From NCBI GenBank assembly GCA_963817735.1, contig CAWFPP010000001.1:344730-408729 (forward strand): 64,000 bases of DNA, written 5' to 3'. This document shows positions 43,991 through 52,829 of the stretch, piece after piece. The position numbers and the translations under genes are program-made. Source of the stretch: Bog-473 sp963817735 (GTDB lineage: Bacteria; Actinomycetota; Acidimicrobiia; Acidimicrobiales; RAAP-2). The notes beneath the pieces were generated by a model. The model was given only the letters and a program-made list of their open reading frames with translations, had not been told where the DNA came from and ran no database searches. How positions within the stretch are numbered: position 1 is the first letter of the stretch; each line of letters opens with the position of its first letter.

Positions 43991-45082
43991 GTGAGCTATC
44001 GCGTGATCCAGTGGGCCACCGGCGGCGTGGGCCGCGCCGCCATGGAAGGGGTCCTGGCGCATCCCGAGCTGGAGCTGGCCGGAGCCTGGGTCCACAGCCC
44101 GGAGAAGGAGGGGATGGACCTCGGAGCGCTGCTCGGTCGCGAAGACCTCGGCGTCACCGCGACGTCCGACGCCGAGGCGCTTCTGGCCACCGAGGCCGAC
44201 TGCGTGCTCTACAGCCCGATCTTCGCCGACCCGGGCGTGGTCGCCGCCATCCTGGAGTCCGGCAAGAACGTGGTGTCGCCACTGGGATGGTTCTATCCGC
44301 CGCCAGACGAGCGACAGAAGTTCGACACCATCGCCAAGAACGCCGGCGTCACCTTCCACGGCACCGGCATCAATCCCGGCGGTATCACCGAGCGCTTCCC
44401 GCTCATGATCTCGGCCCTGTCGGGCTCGGTCACCCACGTGCGGGCGGAGGAGTACTCCGACATCCGCACCTACGGCGCCCCCGACGTGGTCCGCGACTGG
44501 ATGCTGTTCGGCAAGACCCCCGAGGAGGCCCGGGCCAGTGTCATGATCGACGCACTCGGTGGCGGCTTCCGACAATCCCTCTTCATGGTCGCCGACGAGA
44601 TGGGATTCGACATCGAGCCACAGCTGCAGACCACACACGAGATGGCGGTAGCCACCGTGCCCATCGATTCGCCGATCGGCCCGATTCAGCCGGGGACGGT
44701 GGCTGCGCAGCGGTTCACCTGGGAGGCCACCGTCGACGGGACCCCGGTGGTGACGGCCACCGTCAACTGGCTGATGGGGGAGGAGCACCTCGACCCGGCC
44801 TGGACCTTCGGCGATGAGGGGGAGCGCTTCGAAGTCGAGATCACCGGCGATCCAAACTGCCTCACCACGTTCAAGAAGCTGCATCCCGAGACGGTCGCGG
44901 CGGGTCTCGTCCGCAATCCCGGCGTGGTCGCCACGGCGATGCACTGCGTCAACGCCCTCCCGTACGTCTGCCGGGCCGAGCCCGGATTGCTCACCTACCT
45001 CGAGATGCCTTTGGTGGCCGGCCGCGCTGCTCCGGGCCTGCACCGGGACCGGCGGACATCGCCTTCCTCCACCCCGGCATGA
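43991..45082 (+). CDS. NAD(P)-binding dihydrodipicolinate-reductase-like protein
   Basis: A 363-residue protein beginning YRVIQWATGGVGRAAMEGVLAHPELELAG, a Rossmann fold close to DapB and 2,4-diaminopentanoate dehydrogenase, with GTGINPGG as the next glycine loop. The actinobacterial family often sits beside fatty-acid or steroid catabolic genes. The GTG start has no upstream alternative. The C-terminal 20 residues after AGRAAPGL look odd and may also be affected by an indel. The stop overlaps the SDR start (ATGA). Confidence 0.83.
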   Translation: MSYRVIQWATGGVGRAAMEGVLAHPELELAGAWVHSPEKEGMDLGALLGREDLGVTATSDAEALLATEADCVLYSPIFADPGVVAAILESGKNVVSPLGWFYPPPDERQKFDTIAKNAGVTFHGTGINPGGITERFPLMISALSGSVTHVRAEEYSDIRTYGAPDVVRDWMLFGKTPEEARASVMIDALGGGFRQSLFMVADEMGFDIEPQLQTTHEMAVATVPIDSPIGPIQPGTVAAQRFTWEATVDGTPVVTATVNWLMGEEHLDPAWTFGDEGERFEVEITGDPNCLTTFKKLHPETVAAGLVRNPGVVATAMHCVNALPYVCRAEPGLLTYLEMPLVAGRAAPGLHRDRRTSPSSTPA

Positions 45083-45907
45083 TCCTCGACCGCTTCTCGG
45101 TTGCCGGCAAGGTGGCGATCGTCACGGGTGCCGGGCTGGGGATCGGGCGGGGGATCGCCATCGGCCTCGCCGAGGCCGGCGCGGATGTCGTCGTGGCGGC
45201 ACGCACCGAGTCCGACCTTCAGGACGTGGCTGCGCGGATCCGGTCCCTCGGTCGCCGCGCCCTGGTCGTGCCGACCGACGTGACTGACGCAGCCGCCTGC
45301 GAACGGCTCGTGGCACGAGCCGTTGAGGAGTTCGGCCGGCTCGACATCCTGGTCAACAACGCCGGCGGCGCCATGCCCCGGGCGGCCATGGAGACGAGCG
45401 AGGGTTTCATGGCCCGCACCTTTGCCTTCAACGTGACCGCGCCGCTCACGCTGACGAAGTTGGCGGCCGCGGCAGATGGTCGACACGGTGGGCAGCGGCG
45501 CCGTGGTCAACATCTCGTCACGCTCGGCCAGCATGACCCAGACGATGTTCGTGGCCTACGGGGCGGCCAAGGCGGCACTCAATCGGATGACGCGCAACAT
45601 CGCGCCCGAGTTGGCGCCGCGGGTACGGGTCAACGCCATCGACGTCGGCGGCGTCGCCACACGCTCGCTCGACATCGTGCTGACCGACGACACCTTGCGC
45701 CGGCAGTTCCTCGAAGGCACGCCGATGGGTCGGCCCGGGGAGCCCGAGGACATCGCCTGCGCGGTCCTCTATCTCGCCTCCGACGCCTCGTCCTGGGTCA
45801 CCGGAAAGGTCTTCGAAATCGACGGCGGTACAGAGGCACCCGCCATGACCGTTCCGGCACCTGCTCTGATCCCAACTCCCGGGAGCCCCGCCGACTCTCG
45901 AGCGTGA
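45079..45907 (+). pseudogene. Short-chain dehydrogenase/reductase, frameshifted
   Basis: From ATG 45079 the frame has the cofactor loop TGAGLGIGRG and NNAGG; a second frame holds the catalytic Ser, Tyr and Lys (NISSRSAS, then YGAAKAA), VNAIDVGGV and the C-terminal GEPEDIACAVLYLASDASSWVTG. The shift is near 45468, inside LAA/RQMVDTVGSG; removing one base restores about 275 residues of a classical SDR. It probably oxidises or reduces a hydroxyl or keto group of the substrate handled by the DapB-like enzyme encoded before it. Confidence 0.85.
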
Positions 45908-45962
45908 ACGAGTGGCAAGGTGTCGCCCGACGGCCGTCACGCCCTCCATCGTTGCGAAGCTC

Positions 45963-46325
45963 TCAGCTCCGAAGCTCCCAGCGGTTCCCGGCTGGGTCCC
46001 TGCACAGAACGATCCGGCTGCCGTCGAACTCGGCGGCCTTGAACGGGATGCCCGCAGCGGACAACCGTGTCTGGATCGCCTCCGACTCCCCGCTGACGTC
46101 GATGGCGGTGTGCGCCATGGCCGCCGGGGCGTGCCCCGGGTCGAGGCTCAGATGTACCTGCGTCCCGTCGTCGGCCTCGAACCAGCGGGCTCCGAAGTCG
46201 GATGCGGCCTTCGGCGGCTCCAGACGTCGATAGCCGAGGATTTCGACCAGGAAGTCGGCTTCGGCCTCGGCGAGATCCGGCGGGATACCCAGGTTGGTGT
46301 GGTGAAACGTCGGCATGCCGCGCAT
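45963..46325 (-). CDS. VOC family protein (glyoxalase/dioxygenase fold)
   Basis: A 120-residue single VOC module: TFHHTNLGIPPDLAEAEADFLVEILGYRRLE, later AHTAIDVSG and a final DPAGNRWELRS. His and Glu in these strands are candidate metal ligands. The start may be ATG 46325 or 46316 (MPTFHHTNLG). It is convergent with the SDR gene. Substrate unknown. Confidence 0.82.
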   Translation of the reverse strand: MRGMPTFHHTNLGIPPDLAEAEADFLVEILGYRRLEPPKAASDFGARWFEADDGTQVHLSLDPGHAPAAMAHTAIDVSGESEAIQTRLSAAGIPFKAAEFDGSRIVLCRDPAGNRWELRS

Positions 46326-46382
46326 TGTCCCATGCCGGTGCCGACGCGTGGCACGTCGACGGTGTCAGACGAGGACAGCGGG

Positions 46383-47795
46383 TCAGACGGTGGGGCCGGG
46401 CGTCTTGACGAAGGCCGAGAAGGGCGGCTGCTCTCCAGCGGGCGGTGGCGGAAATTGGGAGACGCCGGCTGGGTTCCCGGGTGCGGCAAGAGTGGGGGGA
46501 TCTCGGAAGGCGCGGGCGCGGAGGTCGAGGCAGTCCAGCAGGTCGTTGGCGTTGGCGTCCCGGTAGGTCATGGCGGGAAGGTTCCACTTGCGCTCGATCG
46601 TCTTCAGCACCGACGTGTGGTCGTACACGGTGTGGGACACGAAGTCTCGCTTGGCGTAGGGCGAGACGATCACGGTGGGGACGCGGAAGCCGTAGCGGTC
46701 GTACGCGCCGGGTTGATCGGTCTCGCTGAGGACGGGCGGGATGTCATCGGGTGGGATGGCGGGCGGCGGCGGAACGTGGTCGTAGTAGCCCCCGTGCTCG
46801 TCATAGGTCCACACCATCAACGTCCGGTCCCAGGCGGGGCTGTTCAGCAGCGAGCCGACCACCGTCGAGACGAAGTACTCGCCGAGCGACAGGTCCTGAG
46901 GGTTCTCCTCGGTGCCGGTGAGGATGTTCGGATCGACATACGAGACCGCCGGGAGTGAGCCCGACTTCGCGTCAGCGTGGAATTGCTCGATCGTCTTGAT
47001 CCGGTTCGGGTTCTTCTTGACCACGTCGGAGATCACGTAGAGGGTGGACACGTTGGTGGCGTAGCTTGCCCAGCTGATGTTGTGCGCGTCGAGACGGTCG
47101 AAGATGGTCCCGTTGGGCGGGATCCCGGTGATCGACGAGTCAACGGTGGCGATGAGCCCGAAGGCCGTCCCGGCTAAGAGAAAGCGTCGGTTCGGGTACG
47201 TCTGGGCCAGCACCGAGCAGAAGTAGCGGTCGCAGAGGGGGAATGTGCGGGCCAGCGAGTAGTAGAAGGGGATCTCCTGGCCCGTGTAGTACGCCATCGA
47301 CCAGTCGCTACTGCTCTCCGGCCCGATGAACCCGTCGTTCTGGCCATGCCCGTACTGCAGGTGGCTGGCGTCCCAGCTCTGGGTCACGTGGCCGGCCTGG
47401 CTGGTCGTCGTTTCGTGGAAGGCGCGGACGTATCCGCCGGACGGGTCCGGATTGGTGTTGGTCGGGCGCCCGTGGCGGTCGAGGGCGAACCCATCGCCTC
47501 GGCCGAGCATCCCGAGGTAGTTGTCGAACGAGTGGTTCTCCTGCATGACCACCACGATGTGATCGATTTCGGGCAAGGTGTCGGTGCCCGCGGGAAGGCT
47601 CGGGTCAGGTAGTGAACCCGGGTGGCGCCACTTGGAGCGGGGCGGCCGATGGAGATGCGAAGTGGGAGGCGCGCCGCCGTTCGTGATCGCCGCGGCACCC
47701 TCAGCCGTCGCCGCGCTGACCCCGATCGCTGCGGCCCCGACCCCGAGTGCTCCTTGGAGTATCTGACGCCTCGAGAGGTTGCGGTCCTCGCTCAC
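46383..47795 (-). CDS. Tat-exported phosphoesterase (phospholipase C/acid phosphatase family)
   Basis: A 470-residue enzyme with a twin-arginine signal (NLSRRQILQG, hydrophobic core, Ala-rich cleavage region near residue 35). The phosphoesterase motifs are HIVVVMQENHSFDNYLG, DGFIGPESS, TYPNRRFLLAGT and MVWTYDEHGGYYDHVPPP, whose Asp, His and Glu residues bind the metal. The family hydrolyses phospholipids or other phosphate esters outside the cell. Strong family match; substrate unresolved. Confidence 0.9.
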   Translation of the reverse strand: MSEDRNLSRRQILQGALGVGAAAIGVSAATAEGAAAITNGGAPPTSHLHRPPRSKWRHPGSLPDPSLPAGTDTLPEIDHIVVVMQENHSFDNYLGMLGRGDGFALDRHGRPTNTNPDPSGGYVRAFHETTTSQAGHVTQSWDASHLQYGHGQNDGFIGPESSSDWSMAYYTGQEIPFYYSLARTFPLCDRYFCSVLAQTYPNRRFLLAGTAFGLIATVDSSITGIPPNGTIFDRLDAHNISWASYATNVSTLYVISDVVKKNPNRIKTIEQFHADAKSGSLPAVSYVDPNILTGTEENPQDLSLGEYFVSTVVGSLLNSPAWDRTLMVWTYDEHGGYYDHVPPPPAIPPDDIPPVLSETDQPGAYDRYGFRVPTVIVSPYAKRDFVSHTVYDHTSVLKTIERKWNLPAMTYRDANANDLLDCLDLRARAFRDPPTLAAPGNPAGVSQFPPPPAGEQPPFSAFVKTPGPTV

Positions 47796-47948
47796 CGGTA
47801 TCCATTAGAGCACGGGTTCGGAGAGTTTCAAGAGACTTCGGGCACGCACTGTCGTCACCGTGACGGTTCGGTGTCCGTTGCATGTCACGCCCACGCGGAT
47901 GGAGAGCCGGCTCTTCCGACAGTTCCTCAGAGCGCGGCGAGAGCGGAT

Positions 47949-48506
47949 CTAGGTCAGACGACGCAGTTCGGAGTTGATGTCTTCAAGGCTGAACCGGGAG
48001 GGATCGAAGGAACCCCCGACCCACTCGAGGTACTGATCGTGCTCTTCGTGCGCGGGATCGGCGATGGCCTCGAGGAAATCCTCGTACCCTTGCGGCCCGC
48101 CGACGTCATCGGGGGGACAGGCGTTTTGTCCGTCGAGGCAGTACGCGAAGTCGGTCCTGAACGCGGGACGCTCCTCGACGAGAACGTCGTGTTGCCAGCC
48201 GTCGCCGAAGTCGTAGTCGAAGGAAAAACGATCGTCTTCGGCGAGCGCCTCGGACACAGTGACCTCGCCCTCGTCGATCTCGTCGTCATCTGCGTCCTCA
48301 TCAGCCATGCCGTAGATGTCGTCGCCTACCTCGAAGAGGTGCAGGTGTGAGTTCCCCCAACCCATGGCCGCCAGGAGGGTTTCTGCCAGTTCGGCCATGG
48401 TGAAGTCATCCGGTACGACGATGCGGCGCCACACGGTGGGCTCGACGTCGAGTAGTTCGATCCGTAGCTGAAGAGAGCCTTCCGATGGCTGAGCGGACGT
48501 CATCAA
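47949..48506 (-). CDS. Plasmid pRiA4b ORF-3 family protein
   Basis: A 185-residue acidic protein with the family features LRIELLDVEPTVWRRIVVPDDFTMAELAETLLAAMGW and FDYDFGDGWQHDVLVEE. The family is found on plasmids, in some transposons and in chromosomes, and its function is unknown. No transposase or terminal repeats lie nearby. The pattern WRRI...GWxxxHLHLF is complete, so it is probably intact. Confidence 0.87.
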   Translation of the reverse strand: MMTSAQPSEGSLQLRIELLDVEPTVWRRIVVPDDFTMAELAETLLAAMGWGNSHLHLFEVGDDIYGMADEDADDDEIDEGEVTVSEALAEDDRFSFDYDFGDGWQHDVLVEERPAFRTDFAYCLDGQNACPPDDVGGPQGYEDFLEAIADPAHEEHDQYLEWVGGSFDPSRFSLEDINSELRRLT

Positions 48507-48712
48507 GCTCTAAGGGTACGAGGCATTGGCCGGCAGATGCGACCGACTTTTCCGGTGCGGGGACACCTGCGGTCGCCCTGACGAGGTCGCGTGAGATCCC
48601 TGGGAGTTGGCCGAATCGACCTGCGGAACCCCGTTCTCAAGAATCCCATGTCAGCGCCGTATTTTGATCCCGGCCAGGGCGCGAGTGAGACGCCGTGCTC
48701 GTTGCTGGAGCC

Positions 48713-50602
48713 TCACGGGACGCAGGGTGCTGCGCTGCCGGAGTAGGCCTCTCCTTGCTGATTCGTGTTGGGTGTCGTCGTAGTGGTGGTGGTCGTTGTC
48801 GTGTGGTCGTGGTGGTGGTCGAACAGCTCGTTGTCGTGGTGGTTGTCGGTGCGGCGGTTTCTGTTGTGCGTCGTCGTCGTCGTCGGGAGCACCATCGGGA
48901 CGGGCTTGAGTGGGACAGGTGGCGGCGGGCTGTATCTGCCCGCCGATCCGGGCACCTTGATCTGAATCAGCGGGCCAGCTGGGACGGCGTCGAGCGACAG
49001 GTCGATCTGGTACGGAACTGGCGTCACGAAGTCCAAGGTCGGGAGAACGAACGTGCCGGTACCGGCCTTCGGACCTCCGGGCTTCCCGACGACGACGACG
49101 TTCGTGCCCGGCACGTCTACCGGGTTGATGAACTTGTCGCTCTCGACCGTGCTCGTACTGCTCTGGTGCCAGATGGCGGAGATCACATCGCCGTCTTGCA
49201 GCCCGGAGTAGCGGAGCACGAGGGCCACGGGGACGAGCCCGTGCTCGCTCCCCAGCCCCGCCGGGGTGATGGCCATCGTCAGCGACGCCTGCTGAGCAGG
49301 ACGGGGCGCCGTGAGGTCGAAGTCAGCAAGCGTTGCCTCGGTCTCGTCGTGCTCCATCCGCTCTATGAACGCGTTCACGCGATGCGGGCGGACACCGGCC
49401 AGGCCGAGCACGTGGACGTCTGGGAGGAGCTGATCGAACCAATACGTCCGGATGACAGGGCCGGCTGCGCCGATCCTCGGGTGCTCCATGGTCTTGAACG
49501 CGGCGTCGAGCGTCATCAGCGCCGGCCCCAGTCGCCCTGACGCCAACTGGGCCAGCGCCAAAGCCGGGCCGGCCTCCACGTCCGAGGGGTCGTGGGGCGG
49601 TTGGTGGAGGAGGACTATGGCCTGGCGGGGTTCGCCGCACAGCGCCTCGGCAATCGCAAGGCGGTCACGGTCATCGGCGGCCCCTCGCAACTGCCAGGCG
49701 TTCGTGAGCGCCGATAGTGCGCTTCGGCACTGGTGACCCGGTCCGTTCACCGGATGCAACAACTCCTCCTCACCGAGCTGCTGCCAGGCATCGGCCAACG
49801 AGGGGTCGTCGGACGTTGCCCGGGCGAGGAGCGCATCGACCTTGGCAGGCCGACCACCGGCCTCCGCCTTGAGCCATCCCCTTTCGTAGGTCCGAATCGC
49901 CGGGCCCGACGGTGCCGGGGCTGGAATGGCGTAGTTCACGGCCGCCGTCCATCCGATGGCGGCCACCGTGATGAGGGCACCCAGGCCAAGGAAGAGTCTT
50001 TCCATGGAGGGCTGGCTGAGCATCTTGGACAGCGCGAAGAGGAAGAGCGCGATGGCCAGCATGCTCACGCAGGCGATGTAGGCGCGCTCCTGACTGTCGT
50101 CGTTCGACTCGGTCCCCGTGTAGGCGCTCGCCACCTCGTAAGCACAGTCGTAAGGCTGATTGTCGTTGAGACCAAGGCACCACGCAGGGGGGCTCGGACT
50201 GGCGAAGGTGGGTCGGCTGGCATGGGGAGGATTGGACGAGCCACCCCCGGCCAAGGTGGCCTCGACGTTCAGCGCAGCCCGCAGTGTCGGGTCTGACGTG
50301 TTGCCGGCCTGATCCAGCAGGAGCTGCTCGCGCCAGAGGTCTTCTACCGTGGCGATCTCGCTTGCGTTCGCTGTTCCGGCGCTCTGGTTGTACCCGAGCA
50401 GCTGCTCGTTCGAGTAGGTCGCCCAGGCCACCCGTTGCGTATCGGCGTCGTCCGCATGGAAACTGGAGAGCGCGGCCAACGACCCGGCAATGGTGGCCGC
50501 GATGGTGGCGATGAGGATCCCGAACGTCGCCACGACGGAGAGCCGTTCCTTTTCGAGCCCCTCGTCGGCCTCGCTCGTGACGATGTTCTCGTCGACCTCC
50601 AC
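48713..50602 (-). CDS. Large membrane protein of unknown function with His/Thr-rich tail
   Basis: A 629-residue protein. An N-terminal membrane helix (about residues 24-46) is followed by an extracytoplasmic loop of about 130 residues, two further helices (about 180-235), a TPR-like alpha region (SLADAWQQLGEEELLHPVNG, later CGEPRQAIVLLHQPP) and a beta-rich domain. It ends in a 60-residue low-complexity tail of Thr, His, Asn and Pro. GTG 50602 lies 1 base before the stop of the preceding membrane-protein gene. The tail's neighbouring frames are also Thr-rich, so its exact sequence may be affected by an indel. Confidence 0.6.
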   Translation of the reverse strand: MEVDENIVTSEADEGLEKERLSVVATFGILIATIAATIAGSLAALSSFHADDADTQRVAWATYSNEQLLGYNQSAGTANASEIATVEDLWREQLLLDQAGNTSDPTLRAALNVEATLAGGGSSNPPHASRPTFASPSPPAWCLGLNDNQPYDCAYEVASAYTGTESNDDSQERAYIACVSMLAIALFLFALSKMLSQPSMERLFLGLGALITVAAIGWTAAVNYAIPAPAPSGPAIRTYERGWLKAEAGGRPAKVDALLARATSDDPSLADAWQQLGEEELLHPVNGPGHQCRSALSALTNAWQLRGAADDRDRLAIAEALCGEPRQAIVLLHQPPHDPSDVEAGPALALAQLASGRLGPALMTLDAAFKTMEHPRIGAAGPVIRTYWFDQLLPDVHVLGLAGVRPHRVNAFIERMEHDETEATLADFDLTAPRPAQQASLTMAITPAGLGSEHGLVPVALVLRYSGLQDGDVISAIWHQSSTSTVESDKFINPVDVPGTNVVVVGKPGGPKAGTGTFVLPTLDFVTPVPYQIDLSLDAVPAGPLIQIKVPGSAGRYSPPPPVPLKPVPMVLPTTTTTHNRNRRTDNHHDNELFDHHHDHTTTTTTTTTTPNTNQQGEAYSGSAAPCVP

Positions 50603-50603
50603 G

Positions 50604-51463
50604 TCAGAGCTCCCACGCCAGCAAGAGGGCGCCGCATCCGATGAGCAGGATCCATCCGGGGATCGCCAGCAGCAGGGACGTCAGCGTGGTCCGTTTCGAC
50701 CATTGGTGGTGGAGGGCGGCTTGCGCCAGTGTGCAGAACGCGAGGGCCAGGGCGAGAATCAGGCCCAGCGAGAGCAATCGCAGCTCGTGGTTGCGTTCGG
50801 TGTTGGCCGAGGCCTCGTGCTGGGATACCGCGACGTCGCGCTCGAGGTTGCTGAGCGCGGCCCAGTCCGCCACGTACCGGGTCGTGGCGAAGTCGGCGGG
50901 ATTCCCGTTCTTCCAGTATCCGGGATAGGCAAACGGCGAGAACACCTGGGCGAGCTGACAATTGACCGCGAATTCCGCCGCGGGGAGGGAGCTTGCGCTG
51001 GCGGATGCGTTGGCGCAAGCGGGTTCCGCTGCCGCGACCATCGGTGGGCCTGCGCTTTTTCCATCCGCCCCGGCGAGTTCCTGCCACAGATCGTGATCCG
51101 ATTCAGCCAGTTCACCCAGCAAAAGTGCGTTGTACATGTGACCCGCCTTGTACGTGGAGGCGACCTGGGCATCGTTGTCGAAGCCGCTCGCCAAGGAGGC
51201 ATGGGATTCGGCTCGAAACCCGACGACCGCGCCCAGGATGGCCACCATGGCGATCGAGATCGGAACGGCGAAACTGAGCCACCAGGCCAGAGAGAACCGG
51301 ACCGAATCGTCATCGACACTCTTCGGGCGATCGTCGACTTCGGCGTGGTCCTCAGCCGTTCTCGACGGTCGGCCTCGGCGATCGGTTCCTCCGCGTCATC
51401 CACGGCTTCCGTCCCCCTTTTGTCCGGGGGATACCTTTCCACATACCAGTTGCACTCGCACAA
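50604..51463 (-). pseudogene. Membrane protein of unknown function, frameshifted near its N-terminus
   Basis: The main frame encodes three membrane helices: one at VRFSLAWWLSFAVPISIAMV, partly upstream of the first usable in-frame start (51248), and two near the C-terminus. There is no start codon upstream of that first helix in this frame. In the neighbouring frame a start at 51463 gives MCECNWYVERYPPDKRG and an acidic stretch, which join the main frame near 51360. The restored protein is about 285 residues. Topology (helix, extracytoplasmic loop, two helices) mirrors the first half of the next gene, so the two are probably related partners. Confidence 0.55.
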
Positions 51464-51654
51464 CGCCGACGGAGCGAAGCCCTCAACCTCGGGTTCTGTA
51501 CTGGCGATGCGGCATGGAAATCAGTGCAGGGAACACAGAGGTAAAGCGAAGGCCGGAGGGGGATCGAACTGGCATCCCGGAGCCCTCAGAGCCGAGAGAT
51601 CGATTGACCACAGCAGTGCACCGCATGTCGCTGCAGCGTTCCCTTTGTGTCCGT

Positions 51655-52503
51655 TCAACCGTCGTAGAAGCCGGGCTGGTGCCGGCCCGCCAGCGTTTGC
51701 TGCCGTGGCGTCTTCGCGCGGGACAGCGCATCCTCGCTGAGGTGGTTCACCGTTGAGGTCGGCCGAATGCGCTGGGCAATGTCGCGGCGTCCGTAGTGGC
51801 ATTGGATGAACACACGTCCGGGATCGTCCGGTCCCGGCGGCATCCGCGAGTGCCAGATGTCAGAGGAGAAGAGCGCGACATCCCCCGACTGGGCCACGAG
51901 GGGCACCGCACCGTGACCCTCCCACTCCAGATCGGCGTCGGCCAGCCGAGCCACTGGCGGAGGCCGTCCCGACGTGTGGCTTCTCGGTATGACGGCGGTG
52001 GGCCCCGCCTCGAGGGGACAGTCCCGCAGGAAGATGTGCGCCGCAATGACGAAGACGGGGTACGGGATGCGCGGATCCCACGCGACGTCGGCGTCTCGGG
52101 GGATGTGCGGTCCGGCGTCGATGTGCCAGAACCGACCTGAGTGCTCGTTGTTCCCAGGAGGCTGCCACCACGCAGTATTGGCGATGACGTGGCAATCCTC
52201 CCCGAGGAGAGGCTCGATGGCCTTGAGGATGCGCGGGTTGCCGATGGCGCGCTGAACGAGAGCACTGCGGTTGAGCATCTCGTACCGGAACGGAGCCATC
52301 TGCCCGACGTCGTCGTCGGGATCTCGGACATCAGGCGGGTATTCGGCATAGACCCGCTTCACGTCGGCACAGAGCGATTCTACTTGTGGAGGTTTGAACA
52401 CCCCCCTGAGCACCGCGTAGCCATCGGCTTCGAGGTTCGTGGAAGCGGACGGGACCCTCCCCGTGCGGAGCGTGAGATATCCGGACGATCGTCGTGTGAG
52501 CAC
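51655..52503 (-). CDS. Phytanoyl-CoA dioxygenase (PhyH) family protein
   Basis: A Fe(II)/2-oxoglutarate dioxygenase of about 282 residues. The HxD pair is in GRFWHIDAGPH, the distal His in SDIWHSRMPPG, and a cofactor Arg lies in the following GRVFIQCHYGRRD region. GTG 52503 is used; the ribosome site is weak and the true start may be one of several further in, before NLEADGYAVLRGVF. It is divergent from the substrate-binding protein gene. Substrate unknown, different subgroup from the PhyH at 42695. Confidence 0.82.
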   Translation of the reverse strand: MLTRRSSGYLTLRTGRVPSASTNLEADGYAVLRGVFKPPQVESLCADVKRVYAEYPPDVRDPDDDVGQMAPFRYEMLNRSALVQRAIGNPRILKAIEPLLGEDCHVIANTAWWQPPGNNEHSGRFWHIDAGPHIPRDADVAWDPRIPYPVFVIAAHIFLRDCPLEAGPTAVIPRSHTSGRPPPVARLADADLEWEGHGAVPLVAQSGDVALFSSDIWHSRMPPGPDDPGRVFIQCHYGRRDIAQRIRPTSTVNHLSEDALSRAKTPRQQTLAGRHQPGFYDG

Positions 52504-52829
52504 AGCGCAAGTCTGCCGCGAAGCGCCTGCCGACCACAAAGAACGGTGAGAAGGGAAGCCACGGCCTCGGCACACCACCAACGACCCTCACGATCTGGCG
52601 TGAGTCCTTCGAAGCGCCCGGTACAAAGGTCTTCCTGACGTCCGAATCGCCCAGAGACGGCGGATCTGGGCTACTCGCGCCGAGGCAGACGACTCCTCGT
52701 CTTTGTCAACGCAGGTCGGTGCAGACTCGAGCCCGAAGAGCACCGAGAAACGCGTGGTTACCCGCCTAGTATCGCTGCGCCCGCTGTGCGAGAGGCCAAC
52801 AGGGTGGGTCAAGGAAAGAGGGGAACTCC

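Noticed and set aside
47949..48506. Insertion sequence remnant suggested by the pRiA4b ORF-3 protein
   Set aside because: No transposase, inverted terminal repeats or target duplication is visible around it; the gene looks like a normal chromosomal resident.
51551..51630. A tRNA-like stretch on the minus strand with a GTTCGATC T-loop sequence
   Set aside because: The T stem cannot pair beyond one or two bases, the anticodon stem is irregular and the acceptor ends do not match. It is at most a decayed tRNA, so it is not listed as a tRNA gene.
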